Of a DNA stretch of 64,000 nucleotides, positions 20,321-32,333 are shown piece by piece (the stretch's first letter is position 1; every line of letters starts with the position of its first letter). The position numbers and the translations under genes are program-made. Where the stretch lies: contig JARGXX010000106.1 of assembly GCA_030374765.1 (NCBI GenBank), positions 62,001 through 126,000 on the forward strand, in the 5' to 3' direction. The stretch comes from Agarophyton chilense. Its lineage: Eukaryota > Rhodophyta > Florideophyceae > Gracilariales > Gracilariaceae. Below the pieces are notes generated by a model that saw only the letters and a list, made by a program, of their open reading frames with translations, was not told the origin of the DNA and made no database searches.

Positions 20321-22560
20321 CTAAGAGTTTTCCGATGAGGTTTCTGTTTCTTCCTGAGTATAAGACTCTTCTTTGAGGTCATCCGTAGGGTCTACAATGG
20401 ATTGGACCTGTGGGGCTTTGATCGGAGTATCCGGAGGCCTGGCGTAGCGTGAGCTTCCGGGGGTCCCCGTGGCTCGTTGCTGTGCCCTGTTAAACATTCG
20501 TTTGGATCGCTGCACCCGGTAGTTCTCTTCCCTTCGGGCTAGGAGGTTTTTTCATGCGTCGTCAGGCAGGTACCTCTTGCAGTTTGAGGTTTGGACAATT
20601 AAAAGGCAGAGGGAGCAGGCCCTTGGGGAGCGAACCAAAATGTCCTTGCGGAGCGGAAATGCTGGATACTGGAGTGTACGTGGTCCAGTGGTCGCTGTAG
20701 TTCCCTGGGAGGTGTATGATGGAGGTCCGGATGGAGGAGCACTGAAATTAGCGGCAAGGGCATTTCCCGAATCGGCGTAAAGGAGTGATGCATCCACGTC
20801 CGACTCCGTGGAGCTAAACAAATGGGCTTCGTTTGGTTTAGGCAATGAATTTGCGAGTCCTCTGGTTATATCAATGTTGCGCCCGGAGGTCCGATAGGTT
20901 TTGCCGTAACCTTCCGCGTAGATAACGAGCCTTCTGAAGGATTATTGCGGGTTTTCCGTGTGGTAATGGCGCCCATGTGTCCGAATAACAGGAATCAATC
21001 CCGTAATGCAGCGACGTTTAAGCCGTCCTTCGGAGAACATGTTTCCACATTGGTCAGCCTTCTTCCATAGGTCGTCTGCAAAGGCCGATTCGGTCATGTT
21101 GGAGCTCTGCCTAAAGGAGATTACTTTCTGGTTGGGATCCGTCATAACGTCATTCGAGTCGTAAGTTTCCGAGAGGTAGTGAAATACCTGAGGGTATGAC
21201 CTGAGGAGCACAATATCTTGAGCATCTACGAGGTCATTTGTGCCAGATATCTTCGAAACCACTTGGTCAAGCACCTGTCTTGTAAGGAAGAACTGTAAAA
21301 CGTACATAGTGGCGCCCCCGTGGACACCGTTTTGATCAAAATTCGTACGAAGGAAACTAAGAAAGCTAACGGCAGCAATGGGACCGGACCTCGAGAATTT
21401 GTCCGTAATGGTTAGTTGCATCCATTTGGCCAATTTGGCGAATCTTCAAGCCACTGAACCAGAATATTTTGGGCACCTGTCGCCCAGCCGGTAATTACGG
21501 TATTCCAGAACCTCGAGGAGAAGTTCGTTGGTTGTTGTCAGTGATTTGAGGCCTCGAACGGCAGTCTTACACACTTCCGAGCCTATCTTCTCGGTCGAGG
21601 CCGAGTCCGAATCACTTGGGTCCGAATGGTCTCTGCTTTTGCTTCTTATGTTTTTCTTTTTCTTGCAGTTACGTCTTTTCTTTCCAGCGGAATAAGGAAC
21701 GAAAAGATCGATCTCTCTATCTAATAGCATGGAGCCCTGAGGTTGCTGTACCTCATTTTGTACTTTGGGGAGGACAATCTGTCTCTCATCTAGATGCTGA
21801 GCCGTTGTTCTGCTCCTAGAATTTCTCTCCATTGGAGCTCCCTAATGATATTCCCGGCGAGGTACCGGTAGTACCACCACTCCTGTGGTTCGGTAGGGGG
21901 CTACCATATGGAAGCCAGATGGTTGACTTGTGGAGTAGTCTAAGGGACCGTATTCTCTAACTGGCTTGTGGCTGCTCCATAAACGGCCTGAATGAGGGAG
22001 TCTAAGAATAGCTCCGACTCCACGACCTTGGAGACGATTCGCGTATCGAGGTAGTCCGTATGGTCAGCGATCACCGTAGCGAGTTGCATGTACACAGTGG
22101 AATCCAAATGGGCTGAGCAGGGCTCACGGAAAAGGGTCGAGAGAAGGCCCGCAAGCCCGGCAGGAATGTTCTATATAATTCCTTCGGTCTTAAGAGGTTC
22201 TCCTTGGAATGTTCTCTTTAATATCTTTGGTCTTACGGGGTTCTCCTTGGAGTGTTCTTGGTCTACAGATGGCCCTGGTGAGGCGTTTTCGTTAACGCTC
22301 TGCTAACGTGGGTTCTCGGCGAATCCTTTCGGGGTCGTTCAGCGTACTCAGTACTCCTTGCGGATGGCTTCTCGTGCTTCTGCGGTCGCTAACATTATCC
22401 ACCTGTGGTTCAGGCGACATCGTCGGCGTTGCTGTGGCAACTGGTCCTGCCGTAGGAGTCCTATTACCTGGTCAGTTTGGTGTGTTTCCTGCATACATAA
22501 TGGCCGTTGCTTCTCTACTTCTGTTCCGTTGGTTAATTGAACCGGAGGTTAGAATCCAGA
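20321..22560 (-). pseudogene. Gag, copy B
   Basis: From the primer-binding site leftward: the N-terminal block PTMSPEPQVDNVSD (near 22420), a heavily damaged middle, then from 21832 MERNSRSRTTAQHLDERQIV and a basic patch (KKRRNCKKKKNIRSKSRDHS), an acidic stretch, GLKSLTTTNELLLEVLEYR, and after a stop at 21446 the capsid-like frame 20942-21433 (LRTNFDQNGVHGGATMYVLQ). A degenerate knuckle CSLCLLIVQTSNC lies near 20600, with Gln for His. It shows the same lesion pattern in the knuckle as copy A but different stops. Confidence 0.75.
22186..22270. repeat. 43-bp tandem duplication in Gag copy B
   Basis: Two imperfect copies of a block starting GGTCTTA and containing GGTTCTCCTTGGA lie 43 bases apart (22186 and 22229). 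Copies A and C have a single unit here. It is a local duplication, not divisible by three, so it also shifts the gag frame. Confidence 0.7.
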
Positions 22561-22602
22561 TAATTCTTCGTTTCAGTGGTGTGTTAGATTATTCCTAGAG
22601 GT

Positions 22603-22620
22603 TTTGAAGTTGAGAGACCA
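22603..22620 (-). other. Primer-binding site candidate, copy B
   Basis: The minus strand reads TGGTCTCTCAACTTCAAA, three bases after the LTR end GTTACA. It is the same site as in copies A and C with several substitutions. Confidence 0.55.
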
Positions 22621-22623
22621 AAA

Positions 22624-23067
22624 TGTAACACAATTACTGGTGGGTCAGCGTGCTGGTCTCGACCGGAAACAGCGTGGTAGTGCGGGTGCTCAGGTTCGTA
22701 TCCTTGACGGCGGAACTCCCAGAGTACTTTGTGAAATGGGCTGGCGTTTACTGCGTAGCACTACAGGTTGGAGGTACGAAAACGATGGCTTGAAGACCAA
22801 TGGGTTAAACTAATGTACCACAGGGGGTTAGAAAGTATCCTAACAGTTCCTCCCTTCCTCTAAGGGAGAAGCGTCATTCGAGCCAAGTAAATATCAATGG
22901 CCAGGCGCTGGGATCTCACTGGCACTGTCATGCTAATCTATATCACTAATTAAAAAAAATAAAAAATCTAAATGAGCCCAGCTGAGGTCGGCCAGTCCAC
23001 GTGGCGTCTGTAAGATACCTCAGGCCCCGGAGGCTTACAGGGCCCAACCGTTATCGTTGCTCCTTCA
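22624..23067 (-). repeat. Short-type LTR (right, 5' LTR of interior B)
   Basis: This 444-bp block has TG...CA ends (minus strand TGAAGGAGC...GTGTTACA). It matches 1838-2280 throughout and the primer-proximal part of the long LTRs. It ends exactly where a different reading frame begins at 23068, marking the right edge of the array. Confidence 0.8.
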
Positions 23068-23795
23068 CAGGAACCTCCAGCACAGGTGACTTTGGAAAAC
23101 CTGAAAACTTATATGTCTTTAGATGTTGCTCGAGATCTTGCTTCGATGGCGAACCTCCTAGAATTGCAATCTCGTCATATTTTTCTATTTCTTTGACATG
23201 GGAACGAAGAAGAAGCCTATCTATTACCCGAAAGTGCTTTTCAACCAACCGATTCTTCGATCTCTTCCTTTGAGGCATCGTCTGCTGATCGCTTATTTAA
23301 GGAGGAAAGCATACATGATTGAGGTGAACACCTCGAATGCTACCAAATCTGCAAGGGACAAGGTCAGTCTGTCCTTTTAAGTAAGTCAGCTTTTCCATGC
23401 CCATAGAGTCAGGTTAAAGAGGGACAAGATGCACTCGAACTCGAGCTAGTTCACCAGTCTAGAGCCTTATCATGTTTCCGTTTTTATGCAAAGCACAGAT
23501 CTCTGAGAGACCCGGGGAAAGGAACGAAGTGAGGTTTTTTGGTTCGTTTGGATTTAGGACAAGAAGCAGAGGAAGCAGAGGGAAGCTTTGAATCATATGA
23601 AGGGTGGCATAATCAGCAACACAAAAACAATAGATCAAAAAGTATAGTCGTCGGATCTAAATGGTTGAACACCATCAGCTGAGATAGCGAAGGATATGTC
23701 GTTACAAAAGCTCCCTTTTCCGCCAAGATCTGTCGCGATATCTTTGAAGAGCTGACCAGAAAACAATCTTTATAAAAGTTCTCTCCTTCTTCATT
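23068..23795 (+). pseudogene. Unrecognised decayed coding region beside the LTR
   Basis: A single plus-strand frame can be followed from the LTR edge for about 230 codons with only a handful of in-frame stops (TGA after 'FLFL', TGA after 'SIHD', TAG after 'FPCP', TGA after 'GKGTK', TGA after 'NTIS'). Stretches such as VTLENLKTYMSLDVARDLAS and SAKICRDIFEELTRKQSL look like folded protein, with a Glu/Ser-rich middle. No family is recognised. The array seems to have landed inside this former gene or cut off its 5' end. The opposing minus-strand frames overlap it, so the strand assignment is uncertain. Confidence 0.35.
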
Positions 23796-24463
23796 CAGCA
23801 CTTCTCGAAAGTAATCGAAGAGCTGAATGCCTTCAACAGAATTTTGAAGGAGCCTCTGCAACCCCCAGAAAACCGAAAAGTACTCATGGGAGTTGAAACC
23901 GAATGTTCGAGGAGCACGAGAGTGCGAGCAATGAATACCTGAATGATGTGCCCTCACGTGCAGAATTTGGTGATAATGGTTGCAAGCCGGGTGTGTAGTA
24001 GTCTCGATACCAGATGTGCGTTGCGTAAGAGGGCGTTTTGGACATCACGACACGTGGTGTACAGAAATATGGGCTCGTCATGAACATTGAAATTCTTGAT
24101 GAGATGATCCATTAGTGAATCCGAGACAGTGCATTTGATCCCAATTCTTAATATGTATGCGTGAGACTCCATGAAACTTCTAAATTTAACATCTCTGCCT
24201 ATGGGATAAGAACGGGATAAGAGAGAAGCATTGCATTGTTGAAAGTGTTCTATGTGTACCATTGTTTCGCTTTCAGTGTTTGTATTAGAATCTGTCATTG
24301 ATAAAGACTCATTTTTTTTCGCCGGGTCTAGAGGAGGATAATGAGAAGGTACCATAGCCAGGAAAGCTTCGGCAAAGTTCGTAGCTGGAATTACTATCGA
24401 TCTCCCCGAAATTCCTGTCCCTTGATAGTGTAGAACTCCAACTTGCAAAGTCCTCAGGAACAA
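23613..24463 (-). pseudogene. Unrecognised minus-strand reading frame
   Basis: A 169-codon open frame (24463-23954) reads plausibly as protein: FAEAFLAMVPSHYPPLDP, then a Ser/Thr/Asn stretch, then MDHLIKNFNVHDEPIFLYTT. It continues after a stop at 23954 and a frame change into 23957-23613 (LFDYFREVLNEEGENFY). No domain is recognised. Upstream, to about 24640, the same strand keeps short readable pieces. It may be a decayed gene, or partly a shadow of the plus-strand frame at 23068-23795. Confidence 0.3.
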
Positions 24464-25500
24464 GCTCTATCTGAGAAACACTATCAATTCGTTGTCTTCA
24501 TGGTAAAAAGAAGCTTTTCATATCATTCACGATTTCTAACGCCCGCGACCTATTCAACATAGCCGTTTGCTTTCATTCCATTTTCCATGAATCACAACGA
24601 CATTTGTAGCTATAGTGATGGACGTAGCCCAGAACTTCCATTGTGATAGACAGTCGAGTAGTGCTCATTTCTTGTTTTGTTGAGAATCAGAGGGGGTATT
24701 TGCTTCAAGTCCATGGTCCATTCAGTGCCCAATCCAAACTTGAGGTGCTTTAGGAGATTAAAGAGCAGAAAGCTAGTTCTATATGTTATAAAAACAACTT
24801 GGAATGCTATGTTTCTGCGTGAGAATGGGAAAAGTTCTTCAGGAGAATACCTTTGACTATCAAATGTCGAAACAAGCTCGTTTGTGAACTAATTCCATTT
24901 AGCAGAACTCAGTTGTTATGGACTGACGCCGATGCAATCCAAAAGCATACTAGATTCTTTTCAGAAGCAGCAGGACTATTTCAAACGAAAATAGCGAGGG
25001 ACGAATACACTTGCTGATCATTGCAACGAGAGTGTTACCCCAATAAAACTGCAATCGAAATGGATCATATTCTGTTTCGACGAAAGCGCTTACCGACTGC
25101 TGTTTTTTTCACAAAGGCGTTTTAACACTCTCTGCATACGCCATCGAAAAGCTTTCCACTTAACGGCTTCTCAATGTTCCACTAGCTGATAACGTTTCAT
25201 AACAGTTTCAATCAGTTCAGTTTAGTCTAAGAAACCTTCCTTTCTTTTGAAAAGTGGTACAAACTGGTCGCCATGTCGAAAATATCTCGGCGCAAACGTG
25301 TTTAACGCGATTAAAAACACTTTTTCTCGGGAGTGAATTTGTCGTAGTGACATTGTGACAGATTGAATGTGTCACAAATGAGAACGGAAGAGGTGCCACT
25401 TTCGCGTACGTCTGGTTTTCAGTTTAAATATGATCTCAACTCCTTCTATCGTCCCATCTCTATTCTTTGAATGGTTTCTTTCCGAATTTAAACCTCATTC
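24464..25500. other. No supported gene
   Basis: AT-richer sequence with only short frames on either strand. Minus-strand pieces near 24480-24640 may belong to the frame at 23954-24463. Nothing else is recognised, and no counterpart is seen in the right arm of the inverted duplication, so this is outside the duplication. Confidence 0.4.
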
Positions 25501-26540
25501 GAAGACTTCCATGCCTTCATTAAATATCAAAGGCCGACCTCCAAATCTTTTAACTCGGTTCTCGTCGAAGGAAGAATGGTTCTTTCAAACCCTAATGTTG
25601 CTCGGCCAGGGAAGGAGTCCAGTTCCTTCAGCATCGAAAACTAAATGAAAAAGGCTGTGGAGGCTCAAAATGAGAGCTTGTATGTTTGCGACCAGTCGAT
25701 TTGCCTCAAATTGGAATCCACACTGACGATGTATTCGGTGACAGTTCTTGCTAATGTTGGAAGAGAGCTTCGGACTCGTAGTATCTTTTTGAAACACTTG
25801 GGAAAAAGAAGTTATCGAAGCACAGAAAGCAGTAATAGCCCAACAGTCTTCCACCAAGCAACTGAGAAGCTCACCATCTAAGTAATGGAGATGCACAGGC
25901 TATTTTCTTATACCAAAGGAGACTGGGAGGCGCTGAAATGCATCATCCAAAAACTTCGAAACGAAGTGGCGCAACGTTACAGTCGAAAGAAGTCTAACGC
26001 AACGATAAAGAGAGCTGCTGATGGGTTTCTGGTGGATCGCCAGGTGAAGAACGTCTCCATCAATGGACATGTTGATGCTTCCAGGGAACATTCCAAAACG
26101 AAGAATCTCTGTATGAATGGCAGGACCGAAACGGTGGATTTGCTTTATAAAGCAAGTAATTCGATGGATGCAGAAGAGAGAGTCTGAGCAGTCAAATCTA
26201 AGTGCAAGAAGAACAAATTGAATTCCGAACGCGTCAATGATAGAAAGCCCAAGACGACACGCGGCTTGCGCAACGTGTCAAACAGGAAACGAGTCCATAA
26301 GATCCGTAGCTCTTCGAAGCGAAAAGTTATTTTGGAACCGAATAGTGAGTCGTTGTCAATGAAAAATTATTCCTAAGAGAGCCTTGCACCCGATTACATG
26401 CAGATACCAAAGAAAAGGACTACTGAGGTACACAATGATGTGAACAGCAATAATCAGCCAATTCCAGCGTTAAAGAGGCGTTGTCCTGAACGGTCCTCCA
26501 ACAGTAAACCTCTGTTGTGAAGAAGTATAAGCGTTTGAGT
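25430..26540 (+). pseudogene. Left copy of the Lys/Arg-rich unknown gene (partner of 62471-63471)
   Basis: Plus-strand frames 25430-25648, 25645-25881 and 25885-26187, then a Lys/Arg-rich tail to about 26520, together align with the minus-strand gene at 62471-63471. Shared blocks are YSVTVLANVGRELR and KGDWEALKCIIQKLRNEVAQ. Four frame changes or stops interrupt it. The tail (RKPKTTRGLRNVSNRKRVHK) is highly basic, suggesting a nucleic-acid-binding or nucleolar protein, but no family is recognised. Confidence 0.5.
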
Positions 26541-27860
26541 CATGTTTCATTATATGTTTTGCACACGAATTCTTCCCTCAGCACAAAAGATGGAGATGGC
26601 ACGACCGTCGATGTTTTTGAAGAAAACGAGAGTGATTGTAAATGTATACTTTTAGGCTGTATGATTGGTGGTTAGGGTGCGCTCGTGGACTACAGAAACT
26701 TCTGCAGCAGTGAATTGGCCCACGTCAATGAGCAGAGGCCGGAGAGTAGATCGGCCACCATTATCGTTGCCCCCTTTCACTGAGACTGAGAGGAGCTCGT
26801 ATTTTTAGTGGGTAGCTTCCTTTATATTGCAGCTACGAGAAGAAGGTCTGGAAGATGGTATGGTAGGCTGTAAGCAGTCTTGAATTCCATTCAATTTCTT
26901 CAACTGATTGGAGGTTCTTACGTCATGCTCGTTGCCGAAGTGCTCGTTCTATCGAAAGCAGCAGATAAGGTGAAAGAAGGATGAAAAGATATGTTGTGCA
27001 CCGCTGTAAAATATGCAATGTACCGTAGCAAACTTGGGGCGGAATGATGGTTTTTGGGATAAAAGTATGTCGAAAGGGAGTTCATATGCCCACTTCGCTG
27101 TGTAACAAGCCTCCTACCCCAAAAAAATGCTTCAAGCCTGAGTAAGAGACGTATATTCCAAGGTTTGCTCCACTGAGAACGATACGCTACCAGGCGGAAA
27201 CATTCCTTGGTTAGGACGGTAGAGCCTGGTTCGAATCTCAGGAATTATACAGTGCTGCTCTAGAAATATGACAGTCGTAGCGTTCTTTTTACCACTGTCA
27301 TTGTCTATAGATGATATTATGATTGGTTCATAAATCGGCACATGAATTCTATCTTCGACCGCACCATAAGTTTACACTCTTTCTTTCCGATGAACTATGT
27401 GAGGGGGCTCAGCTTTGAACAGCCCCAACGGACCATATGATTGAGGGGTATCATGAGTTTCTTCTACCGATTCGATCACTGGCATATGCGCTTCCCGGTC
27501 CATCTTGTGGTTTTAGCCATCTCCAGTGAGCCTCTCTTCTGGCTCAGTCGGATCAGACCCTCCTTCTTGAGTTTTGAAATTTGATTGAACTTTAGGGTTT
27601 TTCTCTTCCTCGGGCGCATTTGCTTCACACTAGATCCCCAATTCGACACATGGCACACCAGGATCTGCGGTAGCTTCCTCAAATTTTAAGTAGTTTTAGC
27701 ACCGAAATGTTTGTCTGTTTGTCGAACCAACACATCACCATCTAGTTTTTCCTGCTACGCAGCCACTCTATGGGAATAAACCTAAAACCCCCCTTCCGGT
27801 TCTATAGGAATCGTGATTGTTTTAATTTGGCTCGGAAGAGTTAGTTTCATCTTCTTAAAC
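26541..27860. other. No supported gene
   Basis: Short frames only. A tRNA-like T-loop motif (GGTTCGAATC near 27231-27240) occurs without a foldable tRNA around it. The stretch lies within the left arm, but pairing with the right arm is weak here. Confidence 0.4.
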
Positions 27861-27879
27861 ACAAATATCTTTTGGCGTA

Positions 27880-28420
27880 CCCGTGAGCGCAATCTCTACT
27901 GTTTCAGTACAAACGGCATTAAAAGAGGATGACGTGGCTGTAGAAATTCGTCGTGGTTTTCTCTCTGTTTCATTCAAGTTCGGCGGCATTTCTGAAGAAG
28001 GCGGCGGCAACAGTTTCTGCACTTTTGAAGGAGCCCATAAGAAATGCGGAAACACAGCCGAATGAGACTAGTGAAGTTCCTGTACCACCTTTTGATTGGA
28101 CTTGGGACGGATTGAGACGACAGTTGCAGCAACGGCTGAGTATAGCGGTGCCTCACCCACGAATTTTGGGGAGATGAAGCTGATGAAATGTAGCAGGGTT
28201 CAGCAATTGTGAGTGTGTGTAAGATCGGGAGCATAAGGGTCGAAATGAATTAGTTTCAACGGATTCGAAGCTTGCAGAAAGCGCGCAGGGGGAAAACGAC
28301 AAAGTGGATGCAATAAAACTAGTAAAGAAGTGCACAGGCAACACTGTGGTCTAACCGTCCCAGCTGAGGGTGCGGAATGCGGAAACCGCTGCAGATTATC
28401 CAAAAAGAGAGTGCAAAGGC
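27880..28420 (-). pseudogene. Left copy of a Pro-rich unknown sequence (partner of 60970-61300)
   Basis: On the minus strand, FDPYAPDLTHTH near 28215-28250 aligns with FDPAAPDLPHTDH of the right arm (61117-61160). The flanking nucleotides also align for about 250 bases, including a short triplet-rich Ala/Pro stretch. Both copies are broken by stops. The plus-strand frame 27953-28177 (FLKKAAATVSALLKEPI) overlaps. Which strand was coding is not settled, and no family is recognised. Confidence 0.35.
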
Positions 28421-29199
28421 CTGATACTGGCGCGAGGTGAAGAACTGAGCAGTGGTCAGCGCTTCTGTGTGAGATGGGATTGGTACTCTGGATGACGGAG
28501 CTTCGAATGCTTGCTCAGGTGGCTGTAATTACGTCCAAGATTACAGCTTTGATTGATGTACGACATTCGCATTTAATAGAAGGCGTCTTTGGGGTCTCAA
28601 TCGCTATCTTGGATGATGGTCTAAAGGATGGAGCCTTTCTACAGCTTCCAGTATGATTTGTGGGGTCAAAATTAAGAGACATCCCAAAAGATACTGGGTT
28701 TAAGGAAGGCAGCTGTGACCAAGTCTGTCACAAAGAGGTTTGGCAGTGGGAGATTGAGTGATGACGCCTCCGTATAAAAGACGTGTGTGGAATAGAGCCA
28801 GAGTTGTGATGGATGGAAGAAAGTGGAAGTTGAGTTGGGTCGAAGGAATGCGTGTTTGGAGGGGTGGCGGCGGTAGGGATATGGGGCTTGAATACATCTC
28901 GTGTTCATAGAGATACTGGTACCCTGATGTAGGATAACGTACACTACAAAAAAGAAACGAGTACAGTACAGAGGTAATAGAACACGTTTGTGTGCTGTAA
29001 TGGCCAACACTTAAATAATTGTTGGTATCTCTTTGTAAGTGTACAATATGTTCGTGACGTAGGCGTACCATGGTACATGGTATGATATGTAAAATGTGTG
29101 TGTAGCTCGTTGTTACTGCACGTATAGAGTAAAGGAGTTCACATAGTTCGAAAGATCTTTAACTGGGAATTCGTGGAATGAGGCAAGAAAAAATGCCGG

Positions 29200-29720
29200 G
29201 ACTAACCCCTCATTGCAGTTTTGACTTCATAACGACTGTCAAGCCATGTTTACCCAATGGATGTGAACCACAATTAGGGAAAACTATACCTCTCCTACAT
29301 ATTTTGATATCGTCAAAAGAAGGCATTTCGAAATAAAGCTCCGAGCCACCCCAGCCTCAAACCCACGATCCCCGCAGCCGGCTCAGTAGTGTTCTAGGTG
29401 GCCTCGGGTGCGCTTGGTGTCCAAGATCACGATATTCATGAACTCTGTGAAGTATCTCGGTCTATTTGAACGCAAGCGGCAATTTCTTTGTCCCACTCTT
29501 CCATTTCCCTCTGGATTTCCGCTCGCGGCTACCACGCAATCTGTACTTAAGATGTGGGTCACGAATGATCTCTCAATGAGTAGAGTTCTTTCGCCATTTC
29601 ACGATTTCAGAATATCTCAGTTCTATCTGGAGGCCGGCTGGGACTGCATTTCCAGAAATATTGATATTCATCCCAGGATTGAACATCGATAGCCTTGCAC
29701 GCTTCCGTGGCAAGCTACAA
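29200..29720 (-). pseudogene. Left copy of the unknown gene at 60385-60640
   Basis: Reverse-complementing this block gives a stop-ridden version of the right-arm frame: the segments equal to EREMEELDKDN and CNPDRLADNSEIFSN are still detectable at nucleotide level (for example GAGGGAAATGGAAGAGT). The extension to 29200 matches the right-arm stretch up to about 60930, including GCCGGGACTAACCCC against GTCGGGTTAGTCCCGGC. It has no usable frame left. Confidence 0.45.
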
Positions 29721-29899
29721 AGTTGCACGTCTAGCCTTTCGTTCTGATTTTAAGTAAGAACTTTATGACGAAACCGATAATTCTATATTTGATTCACCTT
29801 CATGCATCAGCACACGCAATTCCGTTAACTTTCTCCACTCTTTTTTTCCATCTCAATACTAACTGTTGTGCATTCCAGCATTGCCTACTTCCAATCTTT

Positions 29900-30310
29900 T
29901 GTTTTCGAACACGAATATTTCGCCATCAACCCTGCAATCAAGTTAAATTAAGGTAATGTTATCCATCACACCAAAGACACGGCAGAAACTCATGTTCTAA
30001 TTACCAAAAGTTACTTTCGGGCCAGAACACTTGAACAGTCTCTTCTATCATGGATATGCAGAGTCGTTCAACAGTCTGGCCTGGCCGATTGAAGAAATGT
30101 AAGGGCAGCGATCGCTATGTATACGAAACATTCGGTTTTCGAATGTTTTTCTTTAGAACCGATGTGGCGCGTTTTATTCTCGTCGACAAACTCGTACCTG
30201 ATTTATGGTGTTCATTTTCCCGCACGAGACACTCTGAATTCGGGATTGGATGTGCTATTGGGCTGAATATTTTTCCCATTCGTAATCCAACTAGGAGATG
30301 AATAGTGCAG
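29900..30310 (-). pseudogene. Left copy of the unknown gene at 59820-60140
   Basis: On the minus strand this begins MGKIFSPIAHPIPNSECLVR and continues HHKSGTSLSTRIKRATSVLK, closely matching the right copy. A stop follows NVSYT, and a second block NRPGQTVERLCISMIEETVQ is retained further on. The protein is unrecognised: short, basic, with no visible membrane segment. Several stops show decay. Confidence 0.55.
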
Positions 30311-31326
30311 ACTAGGTGCTTAGAATTGGTTGATGCGTGGCAGGGTGCGCGAAAGACTTTTGCATCATGATGAAAAAAGAGTTTAAATCGGGCTTTTCTT
30401 TTCCGTTCTCTCGGACCGAAATTTTGAATCGATGGCGAACAGAAAGGCCTTTCTTATTTCTATGGCTCAGGACTCTGCTCATTACCCTTCAACAAAGAAA
30501 AAAGTAAGTATCGAGAATGCCAGAAATGATATGACTAAGCCTGGTTTCTGAAATTGGTGAGAGATCGCTGCAACAGCGTTTTGTTTTAGTACCCCGTACC
30601 AAAGGCTGAAGTGCACCGAAGTTTGTGAATCCAGGCATTATGAAACGCTCTCGACATAGCGCAAAATGTCTTTGTCGATGACGAGATCAAACCACATTCT
30701 CTCGTACGAAGTTAAACACTCTCGCAGGGATTTGTGGAAAGCATTACGTGCTTAACCATCACATTCGACGAAGAGAATGACCAAAAGCGGCTATTTATGG
30801 AAAGAAAAACATGAATTGGAAAAAAAAAGTCCGAACATCTTTCATTTGTATAGGCTAAAAATTCCGTGCAATGAGGCTGGTCTGGCTACTGAAATGCCGC
30901 TGGTCAAACACCTTCCGATAACAGCACTACTGAAACTAACTCTGTGACTCAAGAAAAGAGATATGTAGCTCAACAGGGACCGCGCGACGAATAGGATTCC
31001 AGACCTGCAGCATGCAGGACTTCATCTGTAATCTCGGAATGCTAGTTAAGGCGTCAAAAACGGACGAACTGAAATGTGCAGAAAACCCGAGAAGTTTTTT
31101 ATTCTTGCAGTTTGATACTTTTTCAATATAACCTCACTCATTCAAAGTTGGTAGTTTTAAGAAAAAGTGGAGTAGCAGAAAACGGCATAATCCGAAGTTT
31201 TTGGCAGCCTCAATCAGGTGTGAATAGTAAAACATTATGTATGTAATTCAAAATTTCGCGACCCTTACTCATGTTCGCGTAATAGACAATGAAGCCTTGC
31301 AATAGCAATAAATACCAAAATAAAAA

Positions 31327-32330
31327 TAGAAATTTTGCACTTTGGCGGCACGTAGCGAAATACCCAAATTAGCACAACGCAGGTGTCAGTGCCCGCAGTT
31401 CGTCTCGCCTTTCACCACAGCCCTGCATCACGTGAAATGTATGCCCCACAACTCTTCCCATATAATTATTACCTCATCCCATGCGCCGTAGCCTCCACGC
31501 CCCCCTGCTCTTTCCCCTTCTTCCGCATCAACTCGCCCCTGCATTCCACACCATGCCTCGCTGCTCCTTCTCCCGAAGCTCCTTCTTCGCCTGCACCACC
31601 CCTGCCCTACAGCGCCACCAACGAAAGTGCACTCAACGGATACCCCCCACAAAACGCCCTCCTCCATCAACCATGACCCACTTTCCCCAGCGCAAAAAGC
31701 CCCACAAGTCCACTCATCAACTGCAAGCCCCTCTCACCCCCTCAAACCGCCCCTCTGATAACGTCCTCCTCGCATATGAAGACTCCGACTACCAACAGCA
31801 ACATGTCCTCTCCCTCCACACCGCAGACACACACCACATCGCTAACAGTCCTGTCTGCTCCGTCTCATCCTCAGCCCCATTCTGGAAAGCAGCGATGATA
31901 GCGGTTGAGCCCTGTAAGCCGCCGGGCCTTGAAGGATCTTGCAGATGACACGTGCACGGGTCGACCTCCGGTGGGGTCATGTAGATTATTATTTTATTTT
32001 AATTAGTGTAACAGATTAGCATTACAGTGCCAGGGCGATCTCAGCGCCTCGCCAGTACCATTTTCTTGGCTCGAGTAACGCTTCTCCCACTTAGAGTACG
32101 GTAGGCACCGTTAGGATTCTAAATAACCCGTTTTGGAATATTAGTTCCACCATTTGGTCTTCAAGCCATCGTTTCTGTAGCTTAAAACTATATGACTCCG
32201 CAGTAAACGCCAGTCCATCGTACCAAATACTCTGGGAGTGCCGTCCCCAAGGATTCAAACCTTAGGACCCACTCTAGCACGCTACCACCGGTCGAGACCC
32301 GTACGCTGACCCACCAGTCATTGCGTTACA
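31327..32330 (+). repeat. Long-type LTR of copy C (1004 bp)
   Basis: It matches 11533-12536 in inverted orientation across its whole length. It starts TAGAAATTTTGCAC (TG of the other copy mutated to TA) and ends GCGTTACA. An AT-rich TATA-like stretch lies near 31985-32005. The equal length of two independent copies fixes the LTR boundaries. Confidence 0.85.
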
Positions 32331-32333
32331 TTT

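Larger units (their letters stand above)
1838..23067 (-). mobile_element. Tandem Ty3/Gypsy chromovirus array (three LTRs, two interiors)
   Basis: Three related LTRs in the same orientation (1838-2280, 11533-12536, 22624-23067) flank two internal regions whose genes run on the minus strand: gag, protease, RT, RNase H, integrase, chromodomain. The chromodomain after integrase places it among chromoviruses. Interior A (2281-11532) carries its stops mostly in one long frame. Interior B (12537-22623) has more lesions and an extra plus-strand Gag-like frame. The LTR-interior-LTR-interior-LTR order is what recombination or nested insertion between related elements produces. CAGGAA occurs at 1830-1835 and CAGGA at 23068-23072, but offset by two bases from the left LTR edge, so a target-site duplication is only possible. 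Confidence 0.85.
25500..31030 (+). repeat. Left arm, outer part, of a large inverted duplication
   Basis: The sequence matches 59050-63470 in inverted orientation, piece by piece in colinear order: 25740-26190 with 62950-63250, 28150-28350 with 61050-61230, 29200-29650 with 60430-60930, 29900-30310 with 59810-60150, and 30870-31030 with 59050-59220. Identity is moderate with many indels, so the duplication is old. Homology breaks near 31030 and resumes at 43870. Confidence 0.8.

Noticed and set aside
27170-27250. tRNA gene around GGTTCGAATC
   Set aside because: No acceptor or anticodon stem pairs around the T-loop-like motif on either strand.
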